Origin: Bacillus sp. cl95
Lineage (GTDB): Bacteria > Bacillota > Bacilli > Bacillales > Cytobacillaceae
Direction of reading: 5' to 3'
Assembly (NCBI RefSeq): GCF_900115925.1
Contig: NZ_FOYF01000005.1
Span: 124,001-188,000 of the forward strand
DNA length: 64,000 bases
The translations under genes and the position numbers were made by a program. How positions within the stretch are numbered: position 1 is the stretch's first letter; each line of letters begins with the position of its first letter. Under the pieces are notes generated by a model that saw nothing but the letters and a program-made list of their open reading frames with translations, was not told the origin of the DNA and ran no database searches. Positions 28,755-37,574 of this stretch are shown piece by piece.

Positions 28755-29885
28755 CTATAACTGCTTACTGATTACCATTCGTTGGATTTCACTTGTTCCT
28801 TCGTAGATTTCCGTCACTTTCGCATCACGGAAGTATCTTTCAACCGGATAATCTTCTGTGTAGCCGTAACCGCCAAATACTTGGATCGCTTCGGTCGTTA
28901 CTTCCACTGCTGTTCTGGAAGCAAACAATTTAGCCATCGAAGCTTCTTTCCCACATTTGATTCCTTGATCTTTCAGATCTGCTGCACGGTAGATTAATAG
29001 TTTCGCAGCCTCAACATTTGTCGCCATGTCAGCTAGTTTGAAACCTACACCTTGCTGGAGGGCAATCGCCTTTCCAAATTGTTGTCTTTCCTTCGCATAA
29101 CCAATTGCTGCTTCCATAGCCGCTTCAGCAATCCCTAGCGATTGTGCAGCAATTCCGATTCGCCCGTTATCAAGATTCGCCATCGCAATCTTGAATCCGT
29201 GACCTTCTTCACCAAGCAAATTGTTAGCTGGCACACGCATATCTTCAAATGTTAGTTGCACTGTTCGTGAACCGTGAAGGCCCATCTTCTTTTCATCCTT
29301 GCCAATGACTAAGCCAGGAGTGTCTTTATCAACAATAAACGCGGAAATCCCCTTGCTACCCGCTTCTGGATTAGTTGAAGCGAACACAATATAAACATCT
29401 GCTTCGCCACCGTTTGTAATGAACACTTTAGAACCATTGATGACATAACCATTTTCATCTTTGACGGCTCTTGTTTTGAGGCTTGCTGCATCCGAGCCAG
29501 CGCTCGGCTCTGTTAAACAGAAAGAGCCCAAGAATTCACCTGATGCCAACTTTGGCACATATTTTTGCTTTTGCTCTTCGTTTCCAAAGTAAAGGATTGG
29601 GTTCGTTACAACCGATGTATGAACAGAAAGGATCACCCCTACCGTTGCACTTACTTTAGAAATTTCATGAATGGCTGTGATATAGGAAATGAAGTCCATT
29701 TCGGCGCCGCCGTATTTCTCAGGAACGGGGATACCCATCAAACCTAACTCCCCCATCTTCCTTAGAATTTCACGCGGAAATTCACCTTTTTCCATCTTTT
29801 CTACAAATGGGGCGATTTCACTATTGGCAAAATCGCGAACCATTTTCCGCATCATATTTTGTTCTTCAGTAAATTTCAGATTCAT
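28755..29885 (-). CDS. Acyl-CoA dehydrogenase, short-chain type
   Basis: A 376-residue acyl-CoA dehydrogenase. It has the segment GSFCLTEPSAGSDAAS for FAD/substrate binding, VFITNGGEADVY, and the catalytic glutamate in YEGTSEIQRMVI. It follows the 3-hydroxyacyl-CoA dehydrogenase gene by 18 nt, and the order thiolase, HBD, dehydrogenase is that of mmgABC in B. subtilis, so it may be the MmgC counterpart. Substrate cannot be read from sequence. Regulation would come from the promoter upstream of the thiolase. Confidence 0.88.
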   Translation of the reverse strand: MNLKFTEEQNMMRKMVRDFANSEIAPFVEKMEKGEFPREILRKMGELGLMGIPVPEKYGGAEMDFISYITAIHEISKVSATVGVILSVHTSVVTNPILYFGNEEQKQKYVPKLASGEFLGSFCLTEPSAGSDAASLKTRAVKDENGYVINGSKVFITNGGEADVYIVFASTNPEAGSKGISAFIVDKDTPGLVIGKDEKKMGLHGSRTVQLTFEDMRVPANNLLGEEGHGFKIAMANLDNGRIGIAAQSLGIAEAAMEAAIGYAKERQQFGKAIALQQGVGFKLADMATNVEAAKLLIYRAADLKDQGIKCGKEASMAKLFASRTAVEVTTEAIQVFGGYGYTEDYPVERYFRDAKVTEIYEGTSEIQRMVISKQL

Positions 29886-29902
29886 CGTTTTCCCTCCCGG
29901 CC

Positions 29903-30751
29903 TTAATATTCGTAGAAGCCACGTCCTGTTTTACGACCGAGCCATCCTGCTTTTACATATTTGCGCAGAAGCGGACATGGACGATATTTATCATCACCGA
30001 ATCCTTCATGAAGGGTTTCCATGATATAGAGGCAAGTATCTAGACCGATAAAATCAGCAAGTGTCAGCGGACCCATTGGATGGTTCATACCGAGCTTCAT
30101 TACCTCATCAATCGCTTCTTTTGTTGCCACACCTTCATAAAGCGTATAAATAGCTTCATTGATCATAGGCATTAAGATACGGTTCGAAACGAATCCTGGG
30201 AAGTCGTTCACTTCGACAGGAACTTTTTTAAGCGTGTTGGTCATATCTTCAATCGCTTGGTAGACTTCATCTGCTGTCGCTAAGCCTCTAATAATTTCAA
30301 CGAGTTTCATGACCGGCACAGGGTTCATGAAATGCATGCCGATTACTTTTTCGGGGCGCTTTGTCGCAGCTGCGATTTCTGTGATTGGCAAGGAAGACGT
30401 GTTGCTCGCTAATATCGCGTGTTCTGGTGCAAGTTCATCAAGTTGAGCAAAGATTTTTGTTTTGATTTCCATATTTTCAACCGCTGCTTCGATGACAAGG
30501 TCAACATGCTTGCTGTCTGCAAGTTCAGTAGAAGTAGTTAACCTTCCTAAGACTTCATTTTTCTCTTCATCTGACATACGGCCTTTTTCCACTTGTCGTG
30601 AAAGATTTTTTGAAATGACACCAAGACCACGCTCTACAAACTCGGGCTTCAAATCGTTTAAAAACACTTCATAGCCAGCTTGTGCACAAACTTGAGCGAT
30701 ACCCGACCCCATTTGACCCGCACCAATTACCATTACCTTTGATATCTTCAT
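29903..30751 (-). CDS. 3-hydroxybutyryl-CoA dehydrogenase
   Basis: A 282-residue NAD-dependent dehydrogenase (MmgB/Hbd-like). Rossmann motif [14 protein letters not shown] at the N-terminus; the active-site histidine/glutamate in [16 protein letters not shown] and the C-terminal domain with [19 protein letters not shown] start at the ATG at 30751, with a GGGGGG site 8 nt upstream; the longer frame overlaps the thiolase gene. It lies 37 nt downstream of the thiolase gene in the same operon and catalyses the step between dehydration and thiolysis. Confidence 0.93.
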   Translation of the reverse strand: MKISKVMVIGAGQMGSGIAQVCAQAGYEVFLNDLKPEFVERGLGVISKNLSRQVEKGRMSDEEKNEVLGRLTTSTELADSKHVDLVIEAAVENMEIKTKIFAQLDELAPEHAILASNTSSLPITEIAAATKRPEKVIGMHFMNPVPVMKLVEIIRGLATADEVYQAIEDMTNTLKKVPVEVNDFPGFVSNRILMPMINEAIYTLYEGVATKEAIDEVMKLGMNHPMGPLTLADFIGLDTCLYIMETLHEGFGDDKYRPCPLLRKYVKAGWLGRKTGRGFYEY

Positions 30752-30788
30752 TTCATTTCCCCCCAATGGATTCATTTTTCGTAAGGCG

Positions 30789-31976
30789 TTAAGCCTTAGG
30801 AACTTCAATCATGATTGCATCGCCTTGGCCGCCACCGCTGCAAATAGCCGCGATTCCAATCCCTCCGCCTCTACGTTTCAGTTCGTGCATCAGCGTGATG
30901 ATGATTCGTGCTCCGCTTGCTCCGATTGGATGACCGATTGCTACCGCACCGCCGTTCACATTTACCTTCTCTGGATCAAGACCCGCTATCTTACCGCTTG
31001 CCAATGCAACCGCCGCAAACGCTTCGTTGATTTCAAATAAGTTGATTTCATCCAGCGTTTTCCCTGCTTTTTTCAAAAGCGCATTGATGACAAGACCCGG
31101 AGTTTTCGGAAAATCCTTTGCTTCCACCGCAATTGCTTCGTGAGCGAGGATATAAGCTTCCGCTTTGCGTCCTTCTTTTTCCGCACGTTCTTCACTCATA
31201 AGGACAAGTGCAGCCGCTCCATCATTGATTCCAGGTGCATTTCCAGCTGTTATCGTGCCATCAGAGTTAAAAACAACGCCTAATTTAGACAGTTTTTCAA
31301 AAGAAGTATCTTTCCTTGGTGATTCATCATGTTCAACTACAATGGGATCTCCTTTGCGTTGTGGAACCGATACTGGAACGATTTCTTCAGCAAGTTTCCC
31401 CGCTTCAATTGCGGCGATTACACGTTCATGGCTGCGTGCTGCCCATCTGTCCTGTTCTTCACGTGAGATTTCCATTTCCTTCGCCGTTGAATTACCGTAA
31501 GTCCCCATGTGAACGCCTGTAAACGTACATGTTAGTCCGTCATAAACCATCAAGTCCTTTACAGATGAATCGCCCATCCGGAGTCCCCATCTTGCCTTTG
31601 GAAGTAAATAAGGCGCGTTGCTCATAGATTCCATTCCACCTGCGACAATTACCTCTTCATCACCTGCGCGAATAATTTGATCGGCAAGCGTTACGCTTCT
31701 CATTCCTGAAGCACATACTTTATTAATCGTTTCTGTTTTCACTTCCCATGGAAGTCCAGCATGTTTAGCCGCCTGCCTTGAAGGAATTTGTCCCTGTCCG
31801 CCTTGAAGAACGCTGCCTAGAATTACTTCGTTTACTTCTTCTGGTTTGATGTCCGCTCTATTCAGTGCTTCCTTTACAGCCATTCCACCTAATTCAGAAG
31901 CCGAAAATGAACTTAAGCTACCGCCAAATTTTCCAAATGGTGTTCTTACTCCGCTTAAAATAACCGTTCTGCCCAT
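30789..31976 (-). CDS. Acetyl-CoA C-acetyltransferase (thiolase)
   Basis: A 395-residue thiolase (MmgA-like). Active-site nucleophile in [11 protein letters not shown] (about residue 88), late active-site [18 protein letters not shown] with the histidine, and the second cysteine in [18 protein letters not shown] lies 8 nt before the ATG at 31976. It starts a five- or six-gene run (thiolase, hbd, two acyl-CoA dehydrogenases, tetR, icmF). A cre-like site and a FadR-like box lie in its upstream region. Confidence 0.93.
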   Translation of the reverse strand: MGRTVILSGVRTPFGKFGGSLSSFSASELGGMAVKEALNRADIKPEEVNEVILGSVLQGGQGQIPSRQAAKHAGLPWEVKTETINKVCASGMRSVTLADQIIRAGDEEVIVAGGMESMSNAPYLLPKARWGLRMGDSSVKDLMVYDGLTCTFTGVHMGTYGNSTAKEMEISREEQDRWAARSHERVIAAIEAGKLAEEIVPVSVPQRKGDPIVVEHDESPRKDTSFEKLSKLGVVFNSDGTITAGNAPGINDGAAALVLMSEERAEKEGRKAEAYILAHEAIAVEAKDFPKTPGLVINALLKKAGKTLDEINLFEINEAFAAVALASGKIAGLDPEKVNVNGGAVAIGHPIGASGARIIITLMHELKRRGGGIGIAAICSGGGQGDAIMIEVPKA

Positions 31977-32073
31977 CAAAATCGCTCCTTTAATTCGTTT
32001 ATTTAAAATAGTCCAAAAATTAAAGTTCTACTGCAGCCATTTCACAAGATCAAATGAGGAATACTCTTTCCAT

Positions 32074-32091
32074 TGACTGAACGCTCGCTCG
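32074..32091 (-). promoter_or_regulatory. FadR-like operator upstream of the thiolase
   Basis: TGACTGAACGCTCGCTCG matches the FadR consensus TGAATGAMTANTCATTCA at about 12 of 18 and the better box at 34687-34704 at 13 or 14. It could be a site for FadR or for the local TetR protein. Confidence 0.45.
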
Positions 32092-32112
32092 AAGCTTAGC
32101 CATAAATACATA

Positions 32113-32126
32113 TGAAAGCGCTTTAT
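32113..32126 (-). promoter_or_regulatory. Candidate cre (CcpA) site upstream of the thiolase operon
   Basis: TGAAAGCGCTTTAT fits the cre consensus except for its last two bases. It lies about 140 bp before the thiolase start, just after a possible -10 TATGAT. In B. subtilis the mmg genes are under catabolite repression. The 482-bp gap from the thiolase to fadF otherwise holds only repeat R1c and an R2 end. Confidence 0.5.
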
Positions 32127-32282
32127 CTAATATTTCTATCATACTGCAAAAATAGTAGAAATTGAAACTATTTACACCAAATTCTTACAAATACAAAATC
32201 TGTGTTCGTCTCAACTTCTACTATTCATGGGGTAAAGCTGTTTTCGAAAAACTTTTTTGCAATTTAACGAATTGAGGTAGTG

Positions 32283-32408
32283 GTTGATTTCCGTTCCAGA
32301 TGCTCGCTTTCCGCGGGGCGGGCGGTGAGCCTCCTCGGCAAATTGCCTGTGGGGTCTCACCTGTCCCGCTGCTCCCGCAGGAGTCTCGCACCTTCCACTC
32401 CAATCAAC
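32283..32408 (+). mobile_element. R1 repeat element, copy c (full GC-rich centre)
   Basis: Starts GTTGATTTCCGTTCCAG and ends CTTCCACTCCAATCAAC. The centre GCGGTGAGCCTCCTCGGC ... CCTGTGGGGTCTCACC forms a long hairpin; a second arm pair covers CCCGCAGGAGTCTCGC. It lacks the nested hairpin seen in copies a, d and g. Confidence 0.8.
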
Positions 32409-32442
32409 TTCTTTGTTAATGATTCGCTTTCACAAAACGACA

Positions 32443-32459
32443 GGGCGCTTCCGCTTTTC
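32443..32459 (-). repeat. R2 solo end abutting the fadF stop
   Basis: Minus-strand sequence GAAAAGCGGAAGCGCCC begins directly after the fadF TAA. It is the left end of R2 without the rest of the element. Confidence 0.6.
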
Positions 32460-34577
32460 TTATGAAACTAATTCTTGTTGGCTTCCGCACACTGATTTTT
32501 CAAGAAGCTCGGCAATGTCCAATGTGGATACTGTTTCTTCCACTTCTTTCGCTTTCGTGCCGTCTGATAGCATGGTTAAGCAGTACGGACAACCTGAACT
32601 GATAACAGAAGGATTTACTTCTAATGCCTGTTCTGTACGAGCTACGTTGATGCGGTGACCTGTTTCTTCTTCCATCCACATCAATCCGCCACCTGCTCCA
32701 CAGCACATACCCGTTTCGCGCTTACGCTCCATTTCCACCAGCTTAACACCTGGGATGGCACGCAGTACGTCACGCGGCTGATCATACACTTCGTTATAGC
32801 GTCCTAAGTAACAAGAGTCATGGAAAGTAATCGTTTCGTTGACTTCATACTTCGGAACAAGACGTCCTTGCTTCACTAAATCCGCAAGCAATTCAGTATG
32901 GTGGTAAACTTCAGCTGTAAAGCCAAATTCAGGATACTCGTTCTTAAAGATATTGTATGCATGAGGATCGATTGTGACGATTTTCTTCACTTCGTTCTTC
33001 TCAAATTCCTCAATATTTTTTGTTGCCAGCTCTTGGAACACAAACTCATTTCCTAGACGGCGCGCTGTATCTCCAGAGTTCTTTTCTTTGTTACCAAGAA
33101 TCGCAAACTTCACACCTGCTTCGTTTAACAGCTTCGCAAATGAAAGAGCGATCTTTTGGCTGCGGTTATCGTATGAACCCATAGAACCAACCCAGAAGAG
33201 ATATTCGAACTCTTCGCCCGCTTTGCTTAGTTCTTTTACAGTCGGGATATGAACATCCTCGCGAGCTTCACGCCAGTCTTCACGCTGTTTGCGATTCAGC
33301 CCCCAAGGATTTCCTTGTTTTTCGATATTTTGCATTGCGCGCTTTGCATCAGGATTCATTTTTCCTTCTGTTAAAACAAGATAGCGACGCAAATCAATGA
33401 CTTTGTCAACGTGTTCGTTCATGACCGGACATTGGTCCTCACAGTTACGGCAAGTTGTACAAGCCCAGATTTCTTCTTCTGTGATGACATCCCCAATTAG
33501 ACTTGGGTGATAAGCCAACCCTGCCGCCGCTTCTTCTGCACCTTTACCTGCTGCAGCAAGAGCAATTTGGTTGCCCTTCGTGTTTGAAAAAGCGAATGTT
33601 GGCACCCATGGCTGTCTAGAAGTAACCGCAGCACCATGATTCGTTAAGTGATCACGCAATTTTACGATTAAATCCATTGGTGAAAGCATCTTACCTGTGC
33701 CGGTAGCTGGACACATATTTGTACATCGTCCACATTCTACACATGCATATAAATCGATTAACTGAAGCTGATTAAAGTCTTCAATTTTTCCGACACCGAA
33801 TGTTTCTTGAGTTTCATCTTCAAAATCGATTTTCTTCAACACACCTGGTTTGCCAAGGCGATCAAAATAAACGTTTGCTGGTCCAGCAATTAAGTGAGCG
33901 TGTTTGGATTGTGGTACATATACCAAGAATGCTAAAAGGAACAAGAGATGAATCCACCAGCAAATGTAAAAGACTACCGTTGCACCCGTTTCGCCTATCC
34001 AACCAAAAGCTCCAGCGACAAGTGAAGCAACCGGCTCGCTCCAAGTACCTTCATGACCGTGCCAAATCATGCCCATTCCATTTCCGATTAAAACGGAAAG
34101 CATTAAACCACCGATAAATAATAATACCAGCCCAGATTTAAAGCCTCTTTTTAAGCGGACAAGCTTTTCAACATAACGACGGTGAAAAGCCCAAAGGACA
34201 GCCACTAATATCATCAACGTAACGATTTCCTGGAAAAAAGTAAATCCAGGATACAAAGGTCCTAACGGAAGATGAGCTCCCGGCTTGATTCCTTTAATGA
34301 TAAAATCAATCGCTCCAAATTGAACGAGGATAAATCCATAGAAAAACATGACGTGGATGATTCCACTTTTCTTATCTTTTAAAAGTTTCTTTTGGCCAAA
34401 TACATTGACCCAGATTTTTCCTAAACGTTCTTTTACGTTGTTATCAAACTCGAATTTCTTACCAAGCTTGATAAATTCGATTCTTGTTTTTACAACATAA
34501 ACGAATAAGCTAAGTGCGTAAGCGGTTACAAATAAGAACGCAATTAAGTTAATCCAAAGTAATCCGTTCATCAACAT
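32460..34577 (-). CDS. fadF: Membrane-bound (Fe-S) oxidoreductase, heterodisulfide reductase-like (FadF)
   Basis: A 705-residue protein. Five or six N-terminal membrane helices (to about residue 220), then two 4Fe-4S motifs (CVECGRCTNMCP and CTTCRNCEDQCP), then two CCG-type domains (HDSCYLGRYN ... GMCCGAGGG, and SSGCPYCLTML). It matches B. subtilis FadF (ywjF), presumed to move electrons from acyl-CoA dehydrogenases/ETF into the quinone pool. Start at 34577 or the ATG at 34571, with GGGAGG upstream of both. A FadR box overlaps its promoter. Confidence 0.9.
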   Translation of the reverse strand: MLMNGLLWINLIAFLFVTAYALSLFVYVVKTRIEFIKLGKKFEFDNNVKERLGKIWVNVFGQKKLLKDKKSGIIHVMFFYGFILVQFGAIDFIIKGIKPGAHLPLGPLYPGFTFFQEIVTLMILVAVLWAFHRRYVEKLVRLKRGFKSGLVLLFIGGLMLSVLIGNGMGMIWHGHEGTWSEPVASLVAGAFGWIGETGATVVFYICWWIHLLFLLAFLVYVPQSKHAHLIAGPANVYFDRLGKPGVLKKIDFEDETQETFGVGKIEDFNQLQLIDLYACVECGRCTNMCPATGTGKMLSPMDLIVKLRDHLTNHGAAVTSRQPWVPTFAFSNTKGNQIALAAAGKGAEEAAAGLAYHPSLIGDVITEEEIWACTTCRNCEDQCPVMNEHVDKVIDLRRYLVLTEGKMNPDAKRAMQNIEKQGNPWGLNRKQREDWREAREDVHIPTVKELSKAGEEFEYLFWVGSMGSYDNRSQKIALSFAKLLNEAGVKFAILGNKEKNSGDTARRLGNEFVFQELATKNIEEFEKNEVKKIVTIDPHAYNIFKNEYPEFGFTAEVYHHTELLADLVKQGRLVPKYEVNETITFHDSCYLGRYNEVYDQPRDVLRAIPGVKLVEMERKRETGMCCGAGGGLMWMEEETGHRINVARTEQALEVNPSVISSGCPYCLTMLSDGTKAKEVEETVSTLDIAELLEKSVCGSQQELVS

Positions 34578-34677
34578 GCCCCTCCCTTAAAATCTTCTGC
34601 CGTTTCTCTCTCCATGGATACATACCATTTGAAGAAAATTCCTAAACAATTAAATTTTCTGAATAAACTATACTTCT

Positions 34678-34705
34678 ATTATATTATGAATGAGCATTCA
34701 GTCAA
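34678..34705 (-). promoter_or_regulatory. fadF promoter overlapped by a FadR operator
   Basis: Minus strand: TTGACT (34700-34705), 16 nt, TATAAT (34678-34683). An 18-bp box TGACTGAATGCTCATTCA (34687-34704) matches the B. subtilis FadR consensus TGAATGAMTANTCATTCA at 16 of 18 positions and covers the spacer, so binding should block RNA polymerase. Confidence 0.75.
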
Positions 34706-34786
34706 CAGATTTGTGAAAACGCGGAGAGAATTATTTGTGTAATTTACGGAAAACCTAACACAAATTATTGCGAGGAGCAGATTACA

Positions 34787-35989
34787 ATGAATGCAGGCTG
34801 GATTATAGCTATCATCCTTTTCATGATTGCCGTATGGCTGCCGCTTGATTTTGCTCTTGGCAGAAAAAAGCATCGTGCAGCTCTAAAACGCAAGGATTAT
34901 CCAATCCGGATGAGTGACATAGACATTTTCACGCACGGTAAAACTTTATTTTCCTCATACTTCGGAGAGTTGAAAAATGCAAAGCACCACATTCATGTTT
35001 TATTCTATATCGTGAAGGAAGATGACATCAGCGAAGAGTTTCTTTCCATTCTTGAAGAAAAGGCAAAAGCGGGAGTAGAAGTTCGTCTTCTTCTTGATTG
35101 GCTCGGAAGCTGGTCTGTGAAAAAGAAGACCGTCAAAAGGATTGAAGCTGCTGGGATCAAATTTGCTTTCTGTCACAAACCACAGTTTCCTTTTGTCTTT
35201 TATACCTTTCAAACACGGAATCATCGAAAAATCACCATCATTGATGGAAAAGTAGGCTTTCTCGGCGGTTATAACGTCGGCAAAGAGTATATCGATCAAG
35301 ATCCTAAACTAACACCTTGGCGGGATTATCATTTAAAAATTACAGGTGAAGCCGTTCAAGATATACAGCATGAATTCCTCACAGACTGGCAAAAATGCGC
35401 AAAGGTCGATTTATTTAATCTCAAGACCTTTTTTCCAGCGTTGGAGAAAGGTTCAATTAGGCATCAAATCCTCCCCACAGAAGGTTTTGAACTTGAAACC
35501 ACTTTTTCAGGTCTCATAAGTAAAGCGGAGAAAAGCATCACAATCGGCAGTCCTTATTTTATTCCAAGCAAGAAAGTCATGGCAGAACTCATGCGAGCCT
35601 TGCATAGAGGCGTTGAAATACAAATTATTGTGCCTGCAGTAGCTGATCATATTCTAGTAAGGGAAGCTTCTTTCCCTTATTTTCGTAAACTGTTGAGGGA
35701 AGGCGCCACGGTTTATCAGTATATGAAAGGCTTCTATCATGCAAAAGTTCTGATTATTGACGATTACGTATGCGACATTGGAACAGCTAATTTCGATAAA
35801 AGAAGCTTTTTTCTGAATCACGAAATCAATTGTTTTATTTACGATTTCAACACCATCCAAAAGGTTAAGGATATTATCGCCAAAGACATTCTTGATTCAC
35901 AGAAACTTACATTAAAGCATCTCAATAAGCCTAATTTATTGCGCTCCATAAAAGAAGCTTTTTCCCGACTGTTTTTGCTTTATTTATAG
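34787..35989 (+). CDS. Cardiolipin synthase-like phospholipase D family protein (YwjE)
   Basis: A 400-residue protein with one N-terminal membrane helix (residues 4-23) and two PLD domains. The HKD motifs are NHRKITIIDGKVGFLGGYN (middle) and YHAKVLIIDDYVCDIGTANF (C-terminal). Equivalent in place and size to B. subtilis ywjE, a minor cardiolipin synthase. GAGGAG lies 10 nt before the ATG. Divergent from fadF, it shares the 209-bp regulatory gap. Substrate inferred from family. Confidence 0.85.
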   Translation: MNAGWIIAIILFMIAVWLPLDFALGRKKHRAALKRKDYPIRMSDIDIFTHGKTLFSSYFGELKNAKHHIHVLFYIVKEDDISEEFLSILEEKAKAGVEVRLLLDWLGSWSVKKKTVKRIEAAGIKFAFCHKPQFPFVFYTFQTRNHRKITIIDGKVGFLGGYNVGKEYIDQDPKLTPWRDYHLKITGEAVQDIQHEFLTDWQKCAKVDLFNLKTFFPALEKGSIRHQILPTEGFELETTFSGLISKAEKSITIGSPYFIPSKKVMAELMRALHRGVEIQIIVPAVADHILVREASFPYFRKLLREGATVYQYMKGFYHAKVLIIDDYVCDIGTANFDKRSFFLNHEINCFIYDFNTIQKVKDIIAKDILDSQKLTLKHLNKPNLLRSIKEAFSRLFLLYL

Positions 35990-36001
35990 GCGCTGTTACC
36001 T

Positions 36002-36114
36002 GTTGATTTCCGTTCCAGGATGCTCGCTTTCCGCGGGGCGAATTATGAAAAATCCCTAATGCCGGCTCTTTCATGGGCAAATTCGTCTTGGGCGTGCGGT
36101 GAGCCTCCTCGGCG
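36002..36114 (+). mobile_element. R1 repeat element, copy d, with nested hairpin module, right side missing
   Basis: Starts GTTGATTTCCGTTCCAGG 13 nt after the cls stop, carries the hairpin module at 36039-36087 (GCGAATT to AATTCGTC), and stops at GAGCCTCCTCGGCG. The second half of R1 is absent. The next sequence is array E. Confidence 0.75.
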
Positions 36115-36128
36115 TTTGACACAATGAC

Positions 36129-36205
36129 TTTATACTCGTGTAACTGTACGGTTTACTTGCGTAAATCTCAAGTTTACTTAGGTAAATTTGCATTCTACTC
36201 GCGCC
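36129..36205. repeat. 21-nt periodic direct-repeat array E
   Basis: Core TACTCG / TTACTTG / TTACTTA / CTACTCG recurs with the A at 36134, 36155, 36176 and 36197, exactly 21 nt apart; two units continue as GCGTAAATCT and AGGTAAATTT. It fills the space between R1d and uvsE. Confidence 0.7.
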
Positions 36206-36263
36206 TGTCAAATTTCAGACACAAAAACGCTACTCAATTTCTAATCAAAGGGAGGCTGTTCCT

Positions 36264-37220
36264 ATGAAAATTAGATTCGGCTATGTTTCCCATGCCATAA
36301 GCTTGTGGGACGCTTCTCCAGCTAAAACACTGACCTTTACTCGTTATGCGCAAATGGATCATGAAACGCGCATGGCGAAATTACTGGACGTTACAAGACA
36401 AAATATCGAGAACACCATGAGGATGCTCTATTTCAATGTGGCCCATGGCATCGAAGTTTATCGAATGTCGAGTTCCATCGTCCCATTGGCTACCCACCCA
36501 GAGGTGAAATGGGACTTCGTTACGCCATTTCGTAACGAATGGCAGGCAATGGGACGTTTTGTCAAAGAACATAAGCTACGGGTCAGTTTTCACCCAAATC
36601 AATTCACTTTGTTCACGTCTCCTCGCGAGGATGTGACTAATAACGCAGTCGTTGATATGGAATACCACTACAGGATGTTAGAAGCGATGGGCGTTGAGAA
36701 ACAGGGAGTCATTAATATTCATATCGGGGGTGCCTATGGTGATAAGCTTGCGACTCTCGAAAGATTCCATCCGAACCTTACGAAACTCCCAAGACATGTA
36801 AAAGACCGAATGACGCTTGAAAATGATGATAAAACTTATAATGCCGAAGAAACGCTGGCGGCTTGTCAAAAAGAGACGATTCCTTTTGTTTTTGATTATC
36901 ATCATCATATGGCCAATCTTTGTGAAAAAAGCTTGGACAAGCTTTTACCTGCGATTTTCAGTACATGGGATCATCTTGACCTGACTCCTAAAATTCACAT
37001 ATCCTCCCCTAAAACAGCAAGTGCGTTCCGTTCTCATGCTGATTTCGTCGATTTGGAATTCATCCGTCCCTTCCTTGATATTCTAAGGCAAGTGAACGAA
37101 GATGTAGATTTCATGATTGAAGCGAAAGCAAAAGATCAGGCATGCTTAAAACTTGTGGAAGACATTAGCTCTATTCGCGGGGTGAAAAGAACGAGCGGTG
37201 CAACGATTGAGTGGAAATAA
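36264..37220 (+). CDS. uvsE: UV DNA damage endonuclease UvsE
   Basis: A 318-residue UvdE-type endonuclease that nicks 5' of UV photoproducts. TIM-barrel metal ligands appear in SFHPNQFTLF, NIHIGGAYGDK, LENDDKTY and FDYHHH, with a late EAKAKDQACLKL. It equals B. subtilis ywjD, which is expressed during sporulation and protects spores. AGGGAGG lies 9 nt before the ATG. It is convergent with sspH, another spore gene, across a shared terminator. Confidence 0.92.
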   Translation: MKIRFGYVSHAISLWDASPAKTLTFTRYAQMDHETRMAKLLDVTRQNIENTMRMLYFNVAHGIEVYRMSSSIVPLATHPEVKWDFVTPFRNEWQAMGRFVKEHKLRVSFHPNQFTLFTSPREDVTNNAVVDMEYHYRMLEAMGVEKQGVINIHIGGAYGDKLATLERFHPNLTKLPRHVKDRMTLENDDKTYNAEETLAACQKETIPFVFDYHHHMANLCEKSLDKLLPAIFSTWDHLDLTPKIHISSPKTASAFRSHADFVDLEFIRPFLDILRQVNEDVDFMIEAKAKDQACLKLVEDISSIRGVKRTSGATIEWK

Positions 37221-37249
37221 AAGGAGGTCGTCACATGGACAACCTCCTT
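37221..37249. terminator. Shared terminator between uvsE and sspH
   Basis: AAGGAGGT pairs with ACCTCCTT, extended by GTC/GAC after a bulge. Minus side ends in TTTTATTT (for sspH), plus side in CTGTTATTCTT (for uvsE). Confidence 0.7.
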
Positions 37250-37252
37250 CTG

Positions 37253-37432
37253 TTATTCTTCAATTAAATTCAATACCGGTACATCTTTTTCTTCATCTGG
37301 ATTGGTTTTTGTGTAGATTCGAGCCATTTTCGATTGTTCATCCACATTTTGAATGATGACAGGTGTTCCATCATACGTAACATTAATCATATCAGCTGAA
37401 TCCATTATTTCCTTTGCACGCCCAACGTTCAT
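37253..37432 (-). CDS. sspH: H-type small acid-soluble spore protein
   Basis: A 59-residue protein beginning MNVGRAKEIMDSADMINVTY and continuing DGTPVIIQNVDEQ, then ARIY; this follows the SspH family pattern RAKEI..S...NVTYNG.PVYIQ.VDE. AGGAGG lies 7-8 nt before the ATG. Minor spore-core proteins of this type are made in the forespore under sigma-G; a possible sigma-G promoter lies at 37466-37496. Its small size makes it easy to miss. Confidence 0.85.
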   Translation of the reverse strand: MNVGRAKEIMDSADMINVTYDGTPVIIQNVDEQSKMARIYTKTNPDEEKDVPVLNLIEE

Positions 37433-37465
37433 CCTCGTGCCTCCTCTTTTTCATTACGGATAAAT

Positions 37466-37496
37466 ATAATGTGTGTGATTTTAAGGCTTTTATCCT
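37466..37496 (-). promoter_or_regulatory. Possible sigma-G promoter of sspH
   Basis: Minus strand -10 CATTATA fits CATnnTA perfectly; GGATA lies 19 nt upstream as a weak -35. Spacing is one base longer than usual. Confidence 0.45.
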
Positions 37497-37574
37497 GAAA
37501 AAAAGATAATTTCGGATGAATAATTAAGGAGTTCGGTTTCTTGCCCTGCCATTTTTAAACGCTGGCAATGGACA

